Positions 53,035-63,222 of a DNA stretch of 64,000 nt are shown piece after piece. The stretch is from contig NC_020186.1 in NCBI RefSeq assembly GCF_000315915.1, positions 1,736,001 through 1,800,000 of the forward strand, read 5' to 3'. Positions within the stretch are counted from its first letter, which is position 1. The number at the start of each line of letters is the position of its first letter. The notes under the pieces were generated by a model. It worked only from the letters and a program-made list of their open reading frames with translations, ran no database searches and had not been told where the DNA came from. The stretch is from Henningerozyma blattae CBS 6284 (lineage: Eukaryota > Ascomycota > Saccharomycetes > Saccharomycetales > Saccharomycetaceae). The position numbers and the translations under genes were made by a program.

Positions 53035-54726
53035 CTATTGTTTAGCGTTAGTAGCAGCAGTTAACTTTGCTTGAGCAACCAAGTTAGATGGGGCGTCCAT
53101 AACTGGTAACATGATTTCGATCATTCTAATCTTGGAGTTCTTTTGGAAAGCCTTGTCAGTGGTCAACTTGATCCATTCACCGGTAGTAGCAACTCTTAAG
53201 GCTTCGTAATCTTTAGCACCGAAGGTTGGTAAGATTTGTAAGTGGTTCCAGCCTTGGATTTCATTGTATTGAGCGGTTGGGCCGTGAATCAACTTTTCAA
53301 TGGTGTAACCGTTGTTGTTCAAGACGAATAAGTATGGTTTCAAGTTCCATCTGATCAAAGTGGAGATTTCTTGAACAGTTAATTGTAAAGAACCATCACC
53401 AATGAATAAGATAGTTCTCTTATTTGGGTTGATTTCTTCAGCAGCGAAAGCAGCACCTAAAACACAACCACCAGTAAAACCAATTGAACCCCATAAGACT
53501 TGAGAGATACCGTAGGTATCCTTTGGGAAAGTGGTTTGGTTAATACCGAAAGCAGAGGTACCGGTTTCAGTTAAGACAATATCACCTTCTTGTAAGAAGT
53601 TACCTAATTGGTTCCATAACCATTCTTGTTTCAATGGAGTGTTGGCTGGAACTTCTTTGTTGGCTGGGATACCAGCTGGGACAGCAACTGGTTTGTAACC
53701 CTTGATGGCAGCACCAATCTTAGAAACTAATTTTTGTAAGACAAATTTCATTTGAACACCTGGGAAAGTAGCGTTCTTAACCTTGATGTGGTCAGAATGG
53801 AATTCAACAATGTTCTTGGTCTTGTAAGCGTAAGAGAAAGAACCAGTGTTGAAATCAGACAATAAAGCACCGACAGATAAGACTAAATCGGCAGATTCAA
53901 CAGCAGCCTTAACTTCTGGTCTAGATAAGGTACCGACGTAAACACCACCAAATCTTGGGTGTCTTTCGTTGATGGAACCTTTACCCATTGGGGTGGTGAA
54001 AGATGGGAATTGAGTAGCGTTGATCAATTCTTCAGTTTCACTCTTGACATCGTGTCTAGAACAACAAGCATCAGCAATGATGATTGGGTTCTTAGCTTCT
54101 CTGACTAATTCCAAAACAGTTTCAATAACTTCGTTTTCAGCTTCAGCATCATTTGGTTTCAAAGATAAGTCAATTGGGGTTTCCAATAAGGAAGCTGGGA
54201 CAGTTAAGTCAACCAAGTTAGCTGGTAAACCTAAGTAAACAGTTCTTTGCTTAACGTAGGTGGTTCTAATACATCTATCAATTTCAGCTGGGGCAGTGGC
54301 AATGTCAGTGATCATAGCAGTAGTTTCAGAAATTTCAGCGGACATTCTGTGGAAAACAGTGAAATCACCGTTACCTAAAGTGTGATGTAACAATAATTGT
54401 TTAGCTTGAGAGGATAAGGATGGGACACCAACAACGTGTAAGACACCGACGTGTTCAGCGTAAGAACCAGCAATACCGTTCAAAGCAGATAATTCACCAA
54501 CACCGAAAGTGGTGATCAAACAGGCCATACCCTTGATTCTTGCGTAACCATCGGCAGCGTAGGCAGCGTTCAACTCGTTAGCGTTACCAGCCCATCTCAT
54601 ACCTGGGACTTCGTAAATCTTATCTAATAAAGATAAGTTGAAGTCACCTGGTAAACCAAAGATGGTTTGGACTTTAACTTGGTTCAATCTTTCGAATAAA
54701 TATTTACCTAAAGTAATTTCAGCCAT
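53035..54726 (-). CDS. PDC1: Pyruvate decarboxylase
   Basis: This cytosolic ThDP enzyme converts pyruvate to acetaldehyde and CO2 in alcoholic fermentation. The 563-residue protein, standard length, starts MAEITLGKYLFERLNQVKVQ. It has the catalytic Glu in GNANELNAAYAADGYARIKG near 47, the HH pair (LLLHHTLGNGDF) near 113, and the ThDP motif GDGSLQLTVQEI...NNNGYTIEKLIHG near 443. Codon use is strongly restricted to yeast-preferred codons, unlike neighbours, which indicates very high expression. Adjacency and co-orientation with STU2 match YLR044C/YLR045C, so PDC1 is preferred over PDC5 or PDC6. Confidence 0.95.
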   Translation of the reverse strand: MAEITLGKYLFERLNQVKVQTIFGLPGDFNLSLLDKIYEVPGMRWAGNANELNAAYAADGYARIKGMACLITTFGVGELSALNGIAGSYAEHVGVLHVVGVPSLSSQAKQLLLHHTLGNGDFTVFHRMSAEISETTAMITDIATAPAEIDRCIRTTYVKQRTVYLGLPANLVDLTVPASLLETPIDLSLKPNDAEAENEVIETVLELVREAKNPIIIADACCSRHDVKSETEELINATQFPSFTTPMGKGSINERHPRFGGVYVGTLSRPEVKAAVESADLVLSVGALLSDFNTGSFSYAYKTKNIVEFHSDHIKVKNATFPGVQMKFVLQKLVSKIGAAIKGYKPVAVPAGIPANKEVPANTPLKQEWLWNQLGNFLQEGDIVLTETGTSAFGINQTTFPKDTYGISQVLWGSIGFTGGCVLGAAFAAEEINPNKRTILFIGDGSLQLTVQEISTLIRWNLKPYLFVLNNNGYTIEKLIHGPTAQYNEIQGWNHLQILPTFGAKDYEALRVATTGEWIKLTTDKAFQKNSKIRMIEIMLPVMDAPSNLVAQAKLTAATNAKQ

Positions 54727-56230
54727 TGTGTGATTATGTGTTTAATGCCTGGGGTATTAAAAATGTTAAGAGAAAAACATAATTAAGGAAAAAAATTGTG
54801 AGTCAGTATAAGTTTGTTATACCCACTTATATATGAAGAAGTATATTAGTTCAAAGAATTTGCATATGTATTAAAAATTTAAATTGATGATTGTAATGTA
54901 TACATGAAGACCTCAAGAGAAAAAAATCGGGTATGGAGTTCTGTTGGTTAGATAACCACGTACAAGGGTCACCAAGAGAAGTGTGGAACTGCTGATACAA
55001 AGAGAAGTAGCGGCACAATCACCTAACTAAGGTAATAGCAAACACGCTGTACCCCAAAGAAAAAAGAAATGTGAAATGGTTAATAGTCAAGTTACGTAAA
55101 GCTAAAGTTAAATCAAGAGAAATAGAATAATAATCGCCATTACATTATAGTCGAATTAAGAAATTAATGGACCTGGTGCGGGAAATACTAACCGGATCAG
55201 TCATTGATAATAGATAATAGAACGATTGAAAAATAAGCTAATAAAGCAATGAAAAGGTTGAGCGGAAAAATATAGTATAAACCTAGCTATAAGGTGATTG
55301 GATTTCTCCGTTTGATGAGAGGAAATGTTCATAATCTGTCCCCTCGAGTAATACAGATTAAATTAATTCTACAAGAGATTAAGCCATTTTAGAAAAAAAA
55401 AAAATTAAAAAATTTTAGAAAACGTAATATTACCAAGTGGGAAAAAATCAGATTCAATTGCGCAAATTTTCCTAAAATATATCATTTAAAGCTTTCAATA
55501 TATTCGTCGATATTCAAGGTATTTAGGAAGAAAGGTGCATAAATGAATATAAGCCATTATTGATATTTATAAAATGGTAGAAAAAGTGATAATTTACGTG
55601 TTAAATTCAGGAAACCAAAGTAATTGCCTGAAACGATGGTTAAAAGCCTTAAATTTCGTTGAAATCTTGGTAGCATGAGCACCCAACATGCAATTATTCA
55701 GAAAATATCTACTCTTTTTGTACGGTTGTTTCTATGGGCATTTATGCATAGAATATGCAATAATTCCAAGTTTCAATATTCGAAAAAAAAAGAAGCCAAT
55801 GAAATTTTGCCAAATCTGCGAAAACAGGATGCCCGGTGCACCGTTGAAAATTTTTTTGAAATTTCTGTCTAGGGTGAAAAATTCTGGAGTAACCTAAAAC
55901 AGTAATAATGATTGAAGATATTTGATGATAAAAAAAAGATAAATAAATAAATAATAGTAGTGATTTTCAGTAGACAATGTTGAAGTGAAATCATTAATCA
56001 AGAAAATATCATTCCATGTAAGATATGCTTATCCAATCGTACGAAGCTTCTTAACGACATTATTATGTAAATAAGATTTTGAATATCTTGAGTCTTGCAG
56101 AAGGATTGTGATTATCCTCGTATACGTAATATTCTAACCTGTAAGGTGTGCTATATTTAATATTATAGACGTTAACGAGTTTTTAGTTATGTATTAAATT
56201 ACATTAAAGGATATTTTAAATTAAATCGAA
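54727..56230. other. PDC promoter and STU2 3' flank
   Basis: A 1.5 kb region. On the PDC strand a TATA-like CATATATAAGTGGG lies about 105-120 bp upstream of the start. I did not find a full Rap1 consensus, and isolated CTTCT/CTTGG sequences are too weak to call as Gcr1 sites. Overlapping short frames at 55675-55897 are low-quality. The size fits a long glycolytic-type promoter. Confidence 0.5.
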
Positions 56231-56754
56231 TTATTTATTTATCTTTGTTTGGCTAATATTTTTATTTTTTACCCGCAACCCATCAATACGTTTTCTTAGA
56301 GTCTCAGTAACTTCAGCTGCACGCATCCATGTTTCTTCGTTGATAATAGTACTATTTATATCAGCTGATGCGGTATCTTCTGTATCTATTTCGTTATTAT
56401 CTTGTCGACTATCAGTTGAGGACATATAAATCGAAGGGTTTGTATTGCTTCTTCTTTGTGCCAAAGGTGAAAATGGAGCACTACTTTGTCGGCTTGGACT
56501 GTTGTATCCAAGGGATTGTGGTGGTGGAGCACTACGTGCATGCAAGTTTGGTATAGTTGATGAAGATGCAGATGATATACCTGATGATATAGATGGAGGC
56601 TGATTCAAATCTAAATGATTATTTCTTGTTTGATATCTAGAAGGTTGTTGTAAAGGAGATGGTGGTTGGAGATGGGACGGTATATGCATATGTGATGAAA
56701 TATGTGGCGAGCCCGTAGTTGATAATTGTTCATAATTATTTGCATGATTATTAC

Positions 56755-56795
<41 letters not shown>

Positions 56796-59248
56796 GTTGA
56801 ATAATCGTCAACACTATTAATTCTTAAAGAATTGACTCTTGGAGGCAAATCTTCGCTTGTGACACTATTATTTCTTGAGTGTCTACTAGAAGTATATGCG
56901 GAATGGGTTGTTGAAGATAATGCAGAGATGGTTGTTGTTGGTGGATGTGATTGTTTATACCTTTTAAATTCAGATTCAAGGGAATTTAATTTCTTTAATA
57001 TATTATTATATTTTGAGTTTAAGTTTAAAATGGAATTTTCTTTATCTTGTAAATTAATGGTCATGTTATTAATTTGTTTTCTTAATTGCAAATTTTCTTC
57101 ATTTAAATTATGAATTTTGGAATTTTTTTCTCTTAATTCAATGTTTAAATCATTATTCTGTCTCTTTAATATTTCAAAATCATTTTTAATTTTTTTAAAT
57201 TGAACATTTTCCATGACATTATTTGAAGTTGAGTTTGGTATTGTCGTGGAAGGTTGAATAATATTAGATGATAATAAATTATTATTATTATTATTATTAT
57301 TATTATTTGCAGTTGTTGTTGTTGATAATGATTGAGTGGTTAAAGTAACTCTTGAGGATTTAGGAGAATAATCTTTATTTTTTTTCAAAGGTGAAGTAGG
57401 GCCACGTTTAGATGGTACACTGCTATCACTATTACTAGTGCTGTTACTAATGGTAGAAGTACTGATACTAGTAGTATCTTTGTTGTTGTTGGAAGGTTTT
57501 CGCATGGGTACTGCTTCTAATTTTTTCGATGATTGTTTTGGTATTATTTTATCATAATATTGGTTAATTTTTTTTTCTTTTAAATTATCTAATTTTTCTA
57601 AAGGTTCATTCATATCGAATTTACCAATAATAAACATGATATTTGCCATACATTTAAACCCTTCTTCTCTAATATTTGGTAGAGACTCGTGACAGATCTT
57701 GATGATTATGGGGAGAAGATCATCTTGAAGGTATTTGGTTAAAAAAGTCTTTGCAATTGGATTAATTAGATTATTTTCCAAGATTCTATTGGTGATAGAA
57801 GTCATTGATAATTTCAATTGTGGTATCTTTGCACTTGTCAATGTTGATAAGATTATTTGGAAAAGATCTTCATTTTCTTTGGAAATTGGATTATAAAAAT
57901 TAATAACAATTAAATCAATGGAATGATTGATGGAATCTATAACGGATTGCTTTTTCTCATTTGTTTTATTTAATAACGGTTGGAAGATTTCCATGACCAA
58001 ATCCTTACATCTTGAATTTTCCTTTGATGTTGGATTCAATTTTTCCAAAATGAATGAAATGATTTGTGATGTGATAGTGATTGATTGTAAATTTTTATCC
58101 TTTTTAAGAATCAAAGATAATTCTTGGAAAAGATGAGTATAATTTTCTTTTTTAATTGATAATTTTTTAATTTTATTTTTGGGATTAATTAAAAAATCAT
58201 AAAATTCTTGTAATGAACCCACTCTTAATTTCCAATCAGTAGAATTAATATTTGAATAAAAATTTTCAGGTAAATCATTTAAGATTGTCATTACAGGTAA
58301 AAAATCAGATGAGTTTGGTATCATATTATCTTGAGTCATTATTGTATCGCCATCTTCGTCTAATTCTTGTGATGTGGATTCTTGAACTACTTCTTGTGAT
58401 TTCAATTGTTCTAAAATTTGATATTGAAATAATAATTTTTTTTTCTGATTAGTGGAATTTAAATTTTTATCAAATAATTTTTTCAAATCCTTTTGTTGGA
58501 TAGGTTTCAAATGATCTAATAGAATATCTTGTAAAAGAAGAATATTTTGGCCTGTATTATTATAAATTGAAACGATTAAATCCATCGATTGAGCTCTTAC
58601 GTTTCTATCAGCATGACCTGATAATTTAATTAATGGAGTTAATAGATTAGTTAACATATCTGGTTCGTTATTGAAATTGATATTGAGAAACCCAAATGAA
58701 TCTATTACATTTGTAAGACAGTTCAATGTGGCCGCTAATAGTTTTGGTAATTTCTTATCTAAAAAAGGTAGCAGTATGATTACAGTAGATTTGATTGATC
58801 TGTCTAATGAACATAACGACAGGATAGAATCTAGAGCAGTTAATTTGGTAACAGATCTGGTAGAAGGTAATGATTTTTCTATTATAGCAGGGAGCCAAGT
58901 CTCTTGATAATCTAATAGTATTTTCGATCCACCAATGGTTTTCCCTCTGGTATTATTTATCTTTATGAGTAATTTAATCAACGATAGAAATGTGATTAAC
59001 CCACTTTCCTGAGCAATAACATTGGAATCCAATAACCAATTTTTCACTAAATTGGAATCATTTAAATATTGAGTAACATTCTCGGGTAAATTTGACAAAT
59101 CATTAGGATTCTTCGACGAAATACTATTGGCTAATATAGTATTCAACTCTTTATACCCTTCTGCTCTAGCTTTCCAAACTTTATGTAACAATTTTTGATC
59201 TAATGGTAAAGACGTGAAATCATCTTGATTCACAGCCTTTTCACTCAT
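56231..59248 (-). CDS. STU2: Microtubule polymerase Stu2 (XMAP215/TOG family)
   Basis: Stu2 adds tubulin at microtubule plus ends, and acts at spindle poles and at kinetochores through Ndc80. The 1,005-residue protein (S. cerevisiae 888) has two TOG domains, about 1-250 (LPLDQKLLHKVWKARAEGYK at 15 is the first TOG helix) and 320-560. A Ser/Lys-rich basic linker near 570-680 fits the tubulin-lattice-binding region, followed by a coiled coil at about 690-775 for dimerisation. Poly-Asn tracts near 660 and 817-832 are expansions. A conserved C-terminal helix (INEETWMRAAEVTETLRKRI near 968) fits the segment that binds Ndc80. It is next to PDC as in YLR045C/YLR044C. Confidence 0.94.
56753..56797. 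repeat. Coding (ATT/AAT)n repeat, poly-Asn in STU2
   Basis: A near-perfect trinucleotide run encodes about 14 Asn in the C-terminal part of Stu2. A second, shorter run near 57280-57308 encodes a further poly-Asn stretch. Confidence 0.9.
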
Positions 59249-59525
59249 AATGGGATAAGCGAGGTAGTGTTGTGTGTTTGTATTGTGTGTGTAGGATGCT
59301 GTGGTGTGCTGGCGTATATATGTGGATCTTCAACAGATTGAAATCTCCACTCTTTGAAATGAGTTTTATCAATTGTATAAATTTTCATCAATGACATCTA
59401 TTTTCAAATCATCTATTTTCAAATCATCTATTTCGTTTGACAGTATATATGTTTGTGTTTACAATGTCATTGTAATTTTTCGCGCCTCATTCCAACTTCG
59501 CGTCTGGTCACGTGCTATCAATTTC

Positions 59526-59640
59526 AACCCTATTTCGATGTAACCCTATAATGCAAACCCTATATCACATGACCTAAATACATTTGCACCCCTATTTTTA
59601 ACCCTAGTCGCTCGTATTTTAACCCTAGCCCTAACCCTAT
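59526..59640 (+). promoter_or_regulatory. Cluster of seven to eight Tbf1-like ACCCTA motifs
   Basis: AACCCTA or close variants start near 59526, 59542, 59556, 59588 (CCCCTA variant), 59600, 59621, 59627 (AGCCCTAA, an exact ARCCCTAA) and 59633. All read the same way. These match the binding core of Tbf1, a TTAGGG-repeat-binding factor that also acts at promoters. Seen directly: the motif cluster. Inferred: the factor. Confidence 0.6.
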
Positions 59641-59867
59641 TTCTGAATTTTTTATTTTGTAATTTTTTTTTTTTTTTCTTTTCTACACAATTTCAAATAT
59701 CACAATAAACGTCAATTTCACTTTCAATTTCACTTTCAATTTCAATTGGCGTGTGTCAAATTCCGCTACTCAGATTACTCAAAGTGAAATTTCAAGGTGG
59801 ACAAAATTCCTCGAAATCTCCTGCATTTGTCAGCGAACAAACGGGTAGTTTGGCCATTAATTATCAA

Positions 59868-59874
59868 TTACTAA
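59868..59874 (+). promoter_or_regulatory. Yap1-type response element (TTACTAA) upstream of TRX
   Basis: An exact TTACTAA lies 223 bp upstream of the thioredoxin ATG. Yap1 drives TRX2 in oxidative stress in S. cerevisiae. The same string overlaps TACTAAC, but no intron donor was found upstream, so a regulatory reading is preferred. Confidence 0.4.
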
Positions 59875-60096
59875 CAACTGTCGTAAATTGGTAATCCAAG
59901 ACACCAACGGGAATAATATCGATGGATCCTTGACTTGACTTTAACATCCAGACCTATATAAAGGACATACCTTACTTTTTTGATTGGTGTGTTTGTAAAA
60001 TATAGAGTGTTGGTACTAGAGTTATATAACTAAATATCTACTTCAACAACTACATTCCTCTTCGCCCCCTCAAAAACACATAATTCAATTCACAAA

Positions 60097-60414
60097 ATGG
60101 TCACTGATCTAAAAAACAACCAAGATTTCCAAAATGCCATTGCTACCCCTGGTAACAAATTGATCGTTGTCGATTTTTACGCCACCTGGTGTGGACCTTG
60201 TAAGATGGTCTCCCCTATGGTTGAAAAATTCAGTCAAGAATACACTCAAGCCGATTTCTACAAGATCGATGTTGATTTGGTTCCAGAAGCTGCTCAAAAC
60301 AACGAAGTCACTGCCATGCCAACCTTCTTGTTCTTCAAGAACGGTAGAGAAATCTCCAGAATCGTTGGTGCCAACCCAGCCGGTGTGAAGCAAGCCATTG
60401 CTGCTAACATCTAA
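60097..60414 (+). CDS. TRX2: Cytoplasmic thioredoxin
   Basis: A small disulfide reductase that reduces ribonucleotide reductase, PAPS reductase and peroxiredoxins, recycled by NADPH-thioredoxin reductase. The 105-residue protein has the active site ATWCGPCKM near residue 30, the cis-proline loop AMPTFLFFKNGREI near 75, and the end VGANPAGVKQAIAANI. Codon use is strongly biased, which indicates high expression. It is tail to tail with SER2, as YGR209C (TRX2) is with YGR208W, so TRX2 is preferred; TRX1 is its duplicate. Confidence 0.95.
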   Translation: MVTDLKNNQDFQNAIATPGNKLIVVDFYATWCGPCKMVSPMVEKFSQEYTQADFYKIDVDLVPEAAQNNEVTAMPTFLFFKNGREISRIVGANPAGVKQAIAANI

Positions 60415-60586
60415 ATGTTGTAATTTTTATATAATACTAATACTATTATGTTTTTTTTACTTTCTATAAATCTATAATATAACACTAATATACTAATACA
60501 ATAATTGCAGTTGCACCGTTTTTTGGTTCTCTTTTTTTTTTTTGATTTTTATTTTTCCTTTCAAAATTCTATTTATATACATGCGA

Positions 60587-61492
60587 TTACAATCCAAGAA
60601 TATACCTGACATCATACATACTACTACTATTCAACCTGGATGGTGCTTGGATTTGAACAGTGGGCTTAGCATTCCATGCAATCCCAAACCCTGCAGTTTT
60701 CATTCCTAATAGATCATTGCCACCATCACCAATCATTAAACTATCTTGGATATCAATCTTGTATTCATCACATAATTGTTTGATAGTCTTAGCCTTGCAT
60801 TCACCATCAACAATGGAATCCTTATTAATTAAATTACCAGTCAACTCACCGGTTTTTCCATCCATTTCTAATTCATTGGCTAATGCGAAATCAAATTTCA
60901 ATTCATTTTTCACATATTCTGCAAATTGAATAAACCCACCACTTACAACTGCCAATTTTACGTTTTTTTCCCTTAGCAATTGACTCAATTCAGCAACACC
61001 ATTAGTGATCTTTAATTGTTTCTTAATAACTGCATAAAGGGTGTCGATCTTCAACCCTTTTAGCAGGCCAACGCGTTTCGAAAGTGATTCTTTGAAATCG
61101 ATCTCGTTATTCATGGCTAAATCAGTAATGGCTTTCACTTGAGGTTCTACGCCAGCATAGGAGGCAATCAATTCAATGACCTCTTGATAAATTAATGTAC
61201 TGTCCATATCAAACACAACAAGTTTTTTAAAACGATGTTCATTATCAGGTTGAATGATCAAATTGATATCTTGATTGTTGTATTGATCGAAAATATGAGC
61301 TTTTTGGAAGGTATCTTTGACATTTACAGAGGAATATTCGATGCTAAAGAAAATATCACTAGCTTTATTATCGATGCTTTTAATTGAAACATCTTTAATT
61401 TCAAAATGTTTTGTTAGATCGGTTTGGATCTGAGAAATTACTTGTTGGTTTAAAGTATCACCTTTAGCAATTACAGTAGCAACGTATTTCAT
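60587..61492 (-). CDS. SER2: Phosphoserine phosphatase
   Basis: This HAD-family enzyme removes phosphate from phosphoserine in the last step of serine synthesis from glycolysis. The 301-residue protein has a divergent N-terminal regulatory-type domain (about 1-90). The HAD core follows, with motif I VVFDMDSTLIYQEVIELIAS near 92 (nucleophile and acid Asp), motif II VVSGGFIQFAEYVKNEL near 184, and motif IV MIGDGGNDLLGMKTAGFGIA near 250. Length is close to the 309 residues of YGR208W. An ACGCGT sequence at 61595-61600 lies about 105 bp upstream; whether it is used is unknown. Confidence 0.96.
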   Translation of the reverse strand: MKYVATVIAKGDTLNQQVISQIQTDLTKHFEIKDVSIKSIDNKASDIFFSIEYSSVNVKDTFQKAHIFDQYNNQDINLIIQPDNEHRFKKLVVFDMDSTLIYQEVIELIASYAGVEPQVKAITDLAMNNEIDFKESLSKRVGLLKGLKIDTLYAVIKKQLKITNGVAELSQLLREKNVKLAVVSGGFIQFAEYVKNELKFDFALANELEMDGKTGELTGNLINKDSIVDGECKAKTIKQLCDEYKIDIQDSLMIGDGGNDLLGMKTAGFGIAWNAKPTVQIQAPSRLNSSSMYDVRYILGL

Positions 61493-61708
61493 TTGGCCTC
61501 TATCCTTTTGTTATGGTTTTGACTATAGTTTGATTTTTTTTTTAGCTGAAAGAAAATATCGTTGAAATTTATTATTAGTTTATATATTTTAGAGACGCGT
61601 GGGCTCGGAATTATTTTCAATACCAATTAAAAGAGTCAAATCAATATTGTGATGCAAAATTAATTACTATAAACGTATGTATACATATTTATATTTTATT
61701 AATGGTAT

Positions 61709-62044
61709 TTACTTCTTGCTCGGACTTAATACATTCATTTGTCCATCAAGTAAACCAGGTGGGATCTTATTCAAATATTTCTCCTTATACCAATCATGGA
61801 AAGTTTCACCCTCTCGTATATCCTTTTCCAATCTATTTTTTAATTCATCACACTCTTTATACCATGGTTCAAACATTTCCTTTGTATTCACTGATCGATT
61901 TAAATTCAACGTTTGAATTTGTCCTTGTGTTTGTGTTTGACCTTCATTTAATTTAGATACAACTGATTCTTGTGGGAAGCCTACTCCTTTGGAATTAATT
62001 AAGGGCAGTTGTCTTAACAAATTTTCAGTATTTATTTGTCCCAT
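61709..62044 (-). CDS. MVB12: ESCRT-I subunit Mvb12
   Basis: Mvb12 is the fourth subunit of ESCRT-I, binding the Vps23-Vps28-Vps37 stalk and stabilising it during sorting into multivesicular bodies. The 111-residue protein has ENLLRQLPLINSKGVGFPQE at 6-25, FEPWYKECDELKNRL near 57, HDWYKEKYLNKIPPGL near 82 and a VLSPSKK end. These agree with my recollection of S. cerevisiae Mvb12 (101 residues), including its paired W-Y motifs and C-terminal LLSPSRK-like end. Position beyond SER2 on the same strand matches YGR206W once CIR1 (YGR207C) is removed. The Gln/Thr-rich stretch near 34-45 is a local insert. Confidence 0.88.
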   Translation of the reverse strand: MGQINTENLLRQLPLINSKGVGFPQESVVSKLNEGQTQTQGQIQTLNLNRSVNTKEMFEPWYKECDELKNRLEKDIREGETFHDWYKEKYLNKIPPGLLDGQMNVLSPSKK

Positions 62045-62252
62045 TGATAATTTGATATTCCATATACTATTTTGTTTTATTTAATTAGCTCTTATTGAAG
62101 CAACCCTTATTCATTATTTTAAACAGTTTTTTTTTCATTTTTTCTTAAAAGATCCGAAATCTTTATAATAAGCTTATGAAAAATATAAAAAATGTATAAA
62201 TATATATATATATATATATTTTTCTTAGGATCTCATCGCAAGAACTTCAAAG

Positions 62253-62981
62253 ATGAATTCTGAAGATTTGATCAAATCAACTGATCCCAATCACCCTGCA
62301 AACTTGATATGTTCATTATGCCATCAATTTTATTATAATAATTGGTGTACTGGGACAGGTGGTGGTATTTCCATCAAACATCCAATTTCAAATAATTTAT
62401 ACATAGCTCCATCAGGTGTTCAAAAGGAAAAAATGAAACCAGAAGATTTATTTGTAATGGATCCAACTGCCACAAAATATCTTCGCCAACCACAATTGTA
62501 TAAACCAAGTGCTTGTACTCCTTTATTTTTATCTTGTTATAAAAATAAAAAATCTGGTGCAATTATTCATACTCATTCACAACACGCTGTCATGTGTTCT
62601 TTAATCTTTAAAAATGAGTTTAGAATAGCAAACGTCGAACAGATTAAAGCTATTCCAAGTGATAAGGTTTGTCCTGAAACAGGCAAGCCTATAGCGCTAT
62701 CATATTTTGATACTTTAAAGATTCCAATTATTGAAAACATGGCTCATGAAGATCAATTACTTGATGATTTGGAAAAGACTTTCCAAGAATACCCTCATAC
62801 AGTAGCTGTCATTGTTAGAAGACATGGAATTTTTATTTGGGGTCCAACTATTGATAAGGCAAAAATTTATAATGAAGCTATTGATTATTTAATGGAGTTA
62901 GCTGTTAAAATGTACAAATTGGGAATTCCACCGGATTGTAATATAGGTGAAGAAAAGAAATATTTAAACCTGTCTTTATAG
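62253..62981 (+). CDS. MDE1: 5'-methylthioribulose-1-phosphate dehydratase
   Basis: Mde1 dehydrates methylthioribulose-1-phosphate in the methionine salvage pathway. The 242-residue protein is a class II aldolase/adducin-type fold. It has [14 protein letters not shown] near 28, the zinc-binding [12 protein letters not shown] near 108 and [10 protein letters not shown] near 189 (third histidine). Length matches YJR024C (244). It precedes MER2 on the same strand, as MDE1 and REC107 are arranged in S. cerevisiae when LSM8 is removed. A TATATATATATATAT tract lies about 35 bp before the start. Confidence 0.94.
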   Translation: MNSEDLIKSTDPNHPANLICSLCHQFYYNNWCTGTGGGISIKHPISNNLYIAPSGVQKEKMKPEDLFVMDPTATKYLRQPQLYKPSACTPLFLSCYKNKKSGAIIHTHSQHAVMCSLIFKNEFRIANVEQIKAIPSDKVCPETGKPIALSYFDTLKIPIIENMAHEDQLLDDLEKTFQEYPHTVAVIVRRHGIFIWGPTIDKAKIYNEAIDYLMELAVKMYKLGIPPDCNIGEEKKYLNLSL

Positions 62982-63222
62982 ATCATATAAATATCATTGC
63001 ATGTTTTTAGTTCAGTGTTTTTTTTCATATTTTAAAAAAAGAAACTCCGAAATTATTATTTATATATTAAATTTTTAGCCGCGTAAAATTAAATTAAACT
63101 TGTTAAAAAAAAAATGATCTGCATTAATATAAAAAAAAGTACTAAAGATTTTCTTTTCAATTGCCAATTAAACTACTTTAAAAAAAAAATAAAAACCAAA
63201 AATTAGTGTAAAAATAAAAAGT

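Larger units (their letters stand above)
59249..60096. other. Divergent promoter region, STU2 / TRX
   Basis: About 850 bp. On the STU2 side are CA/TG-rich sequence and a GTCACGTG box at about 59508. In the middle is the ACCCTA cluster (59526-59640), then a poly-T tract near 59665-59680 and a repeated CAATTTCA run near 59720-59745. On the TRX side are a Yap1-type TTACTAA (59868-59874) and a TATA box TATATAAA at 59955-59962. Confidence 0.65.

Noticed and set aside
55675..55897. Two overlapping 65-69 codon frames upstream of PDC
   Set aside because: They overlap each other in different frames and show no recognisable features.
59868..60096. TACTAAC upstream of TRX as a 5' UTR intron branch site
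   Set aside because: No GTATGT donor is visible upstream; the string also matches the Yap1 element TTACTAA, which suits a thioredoxin promoter.
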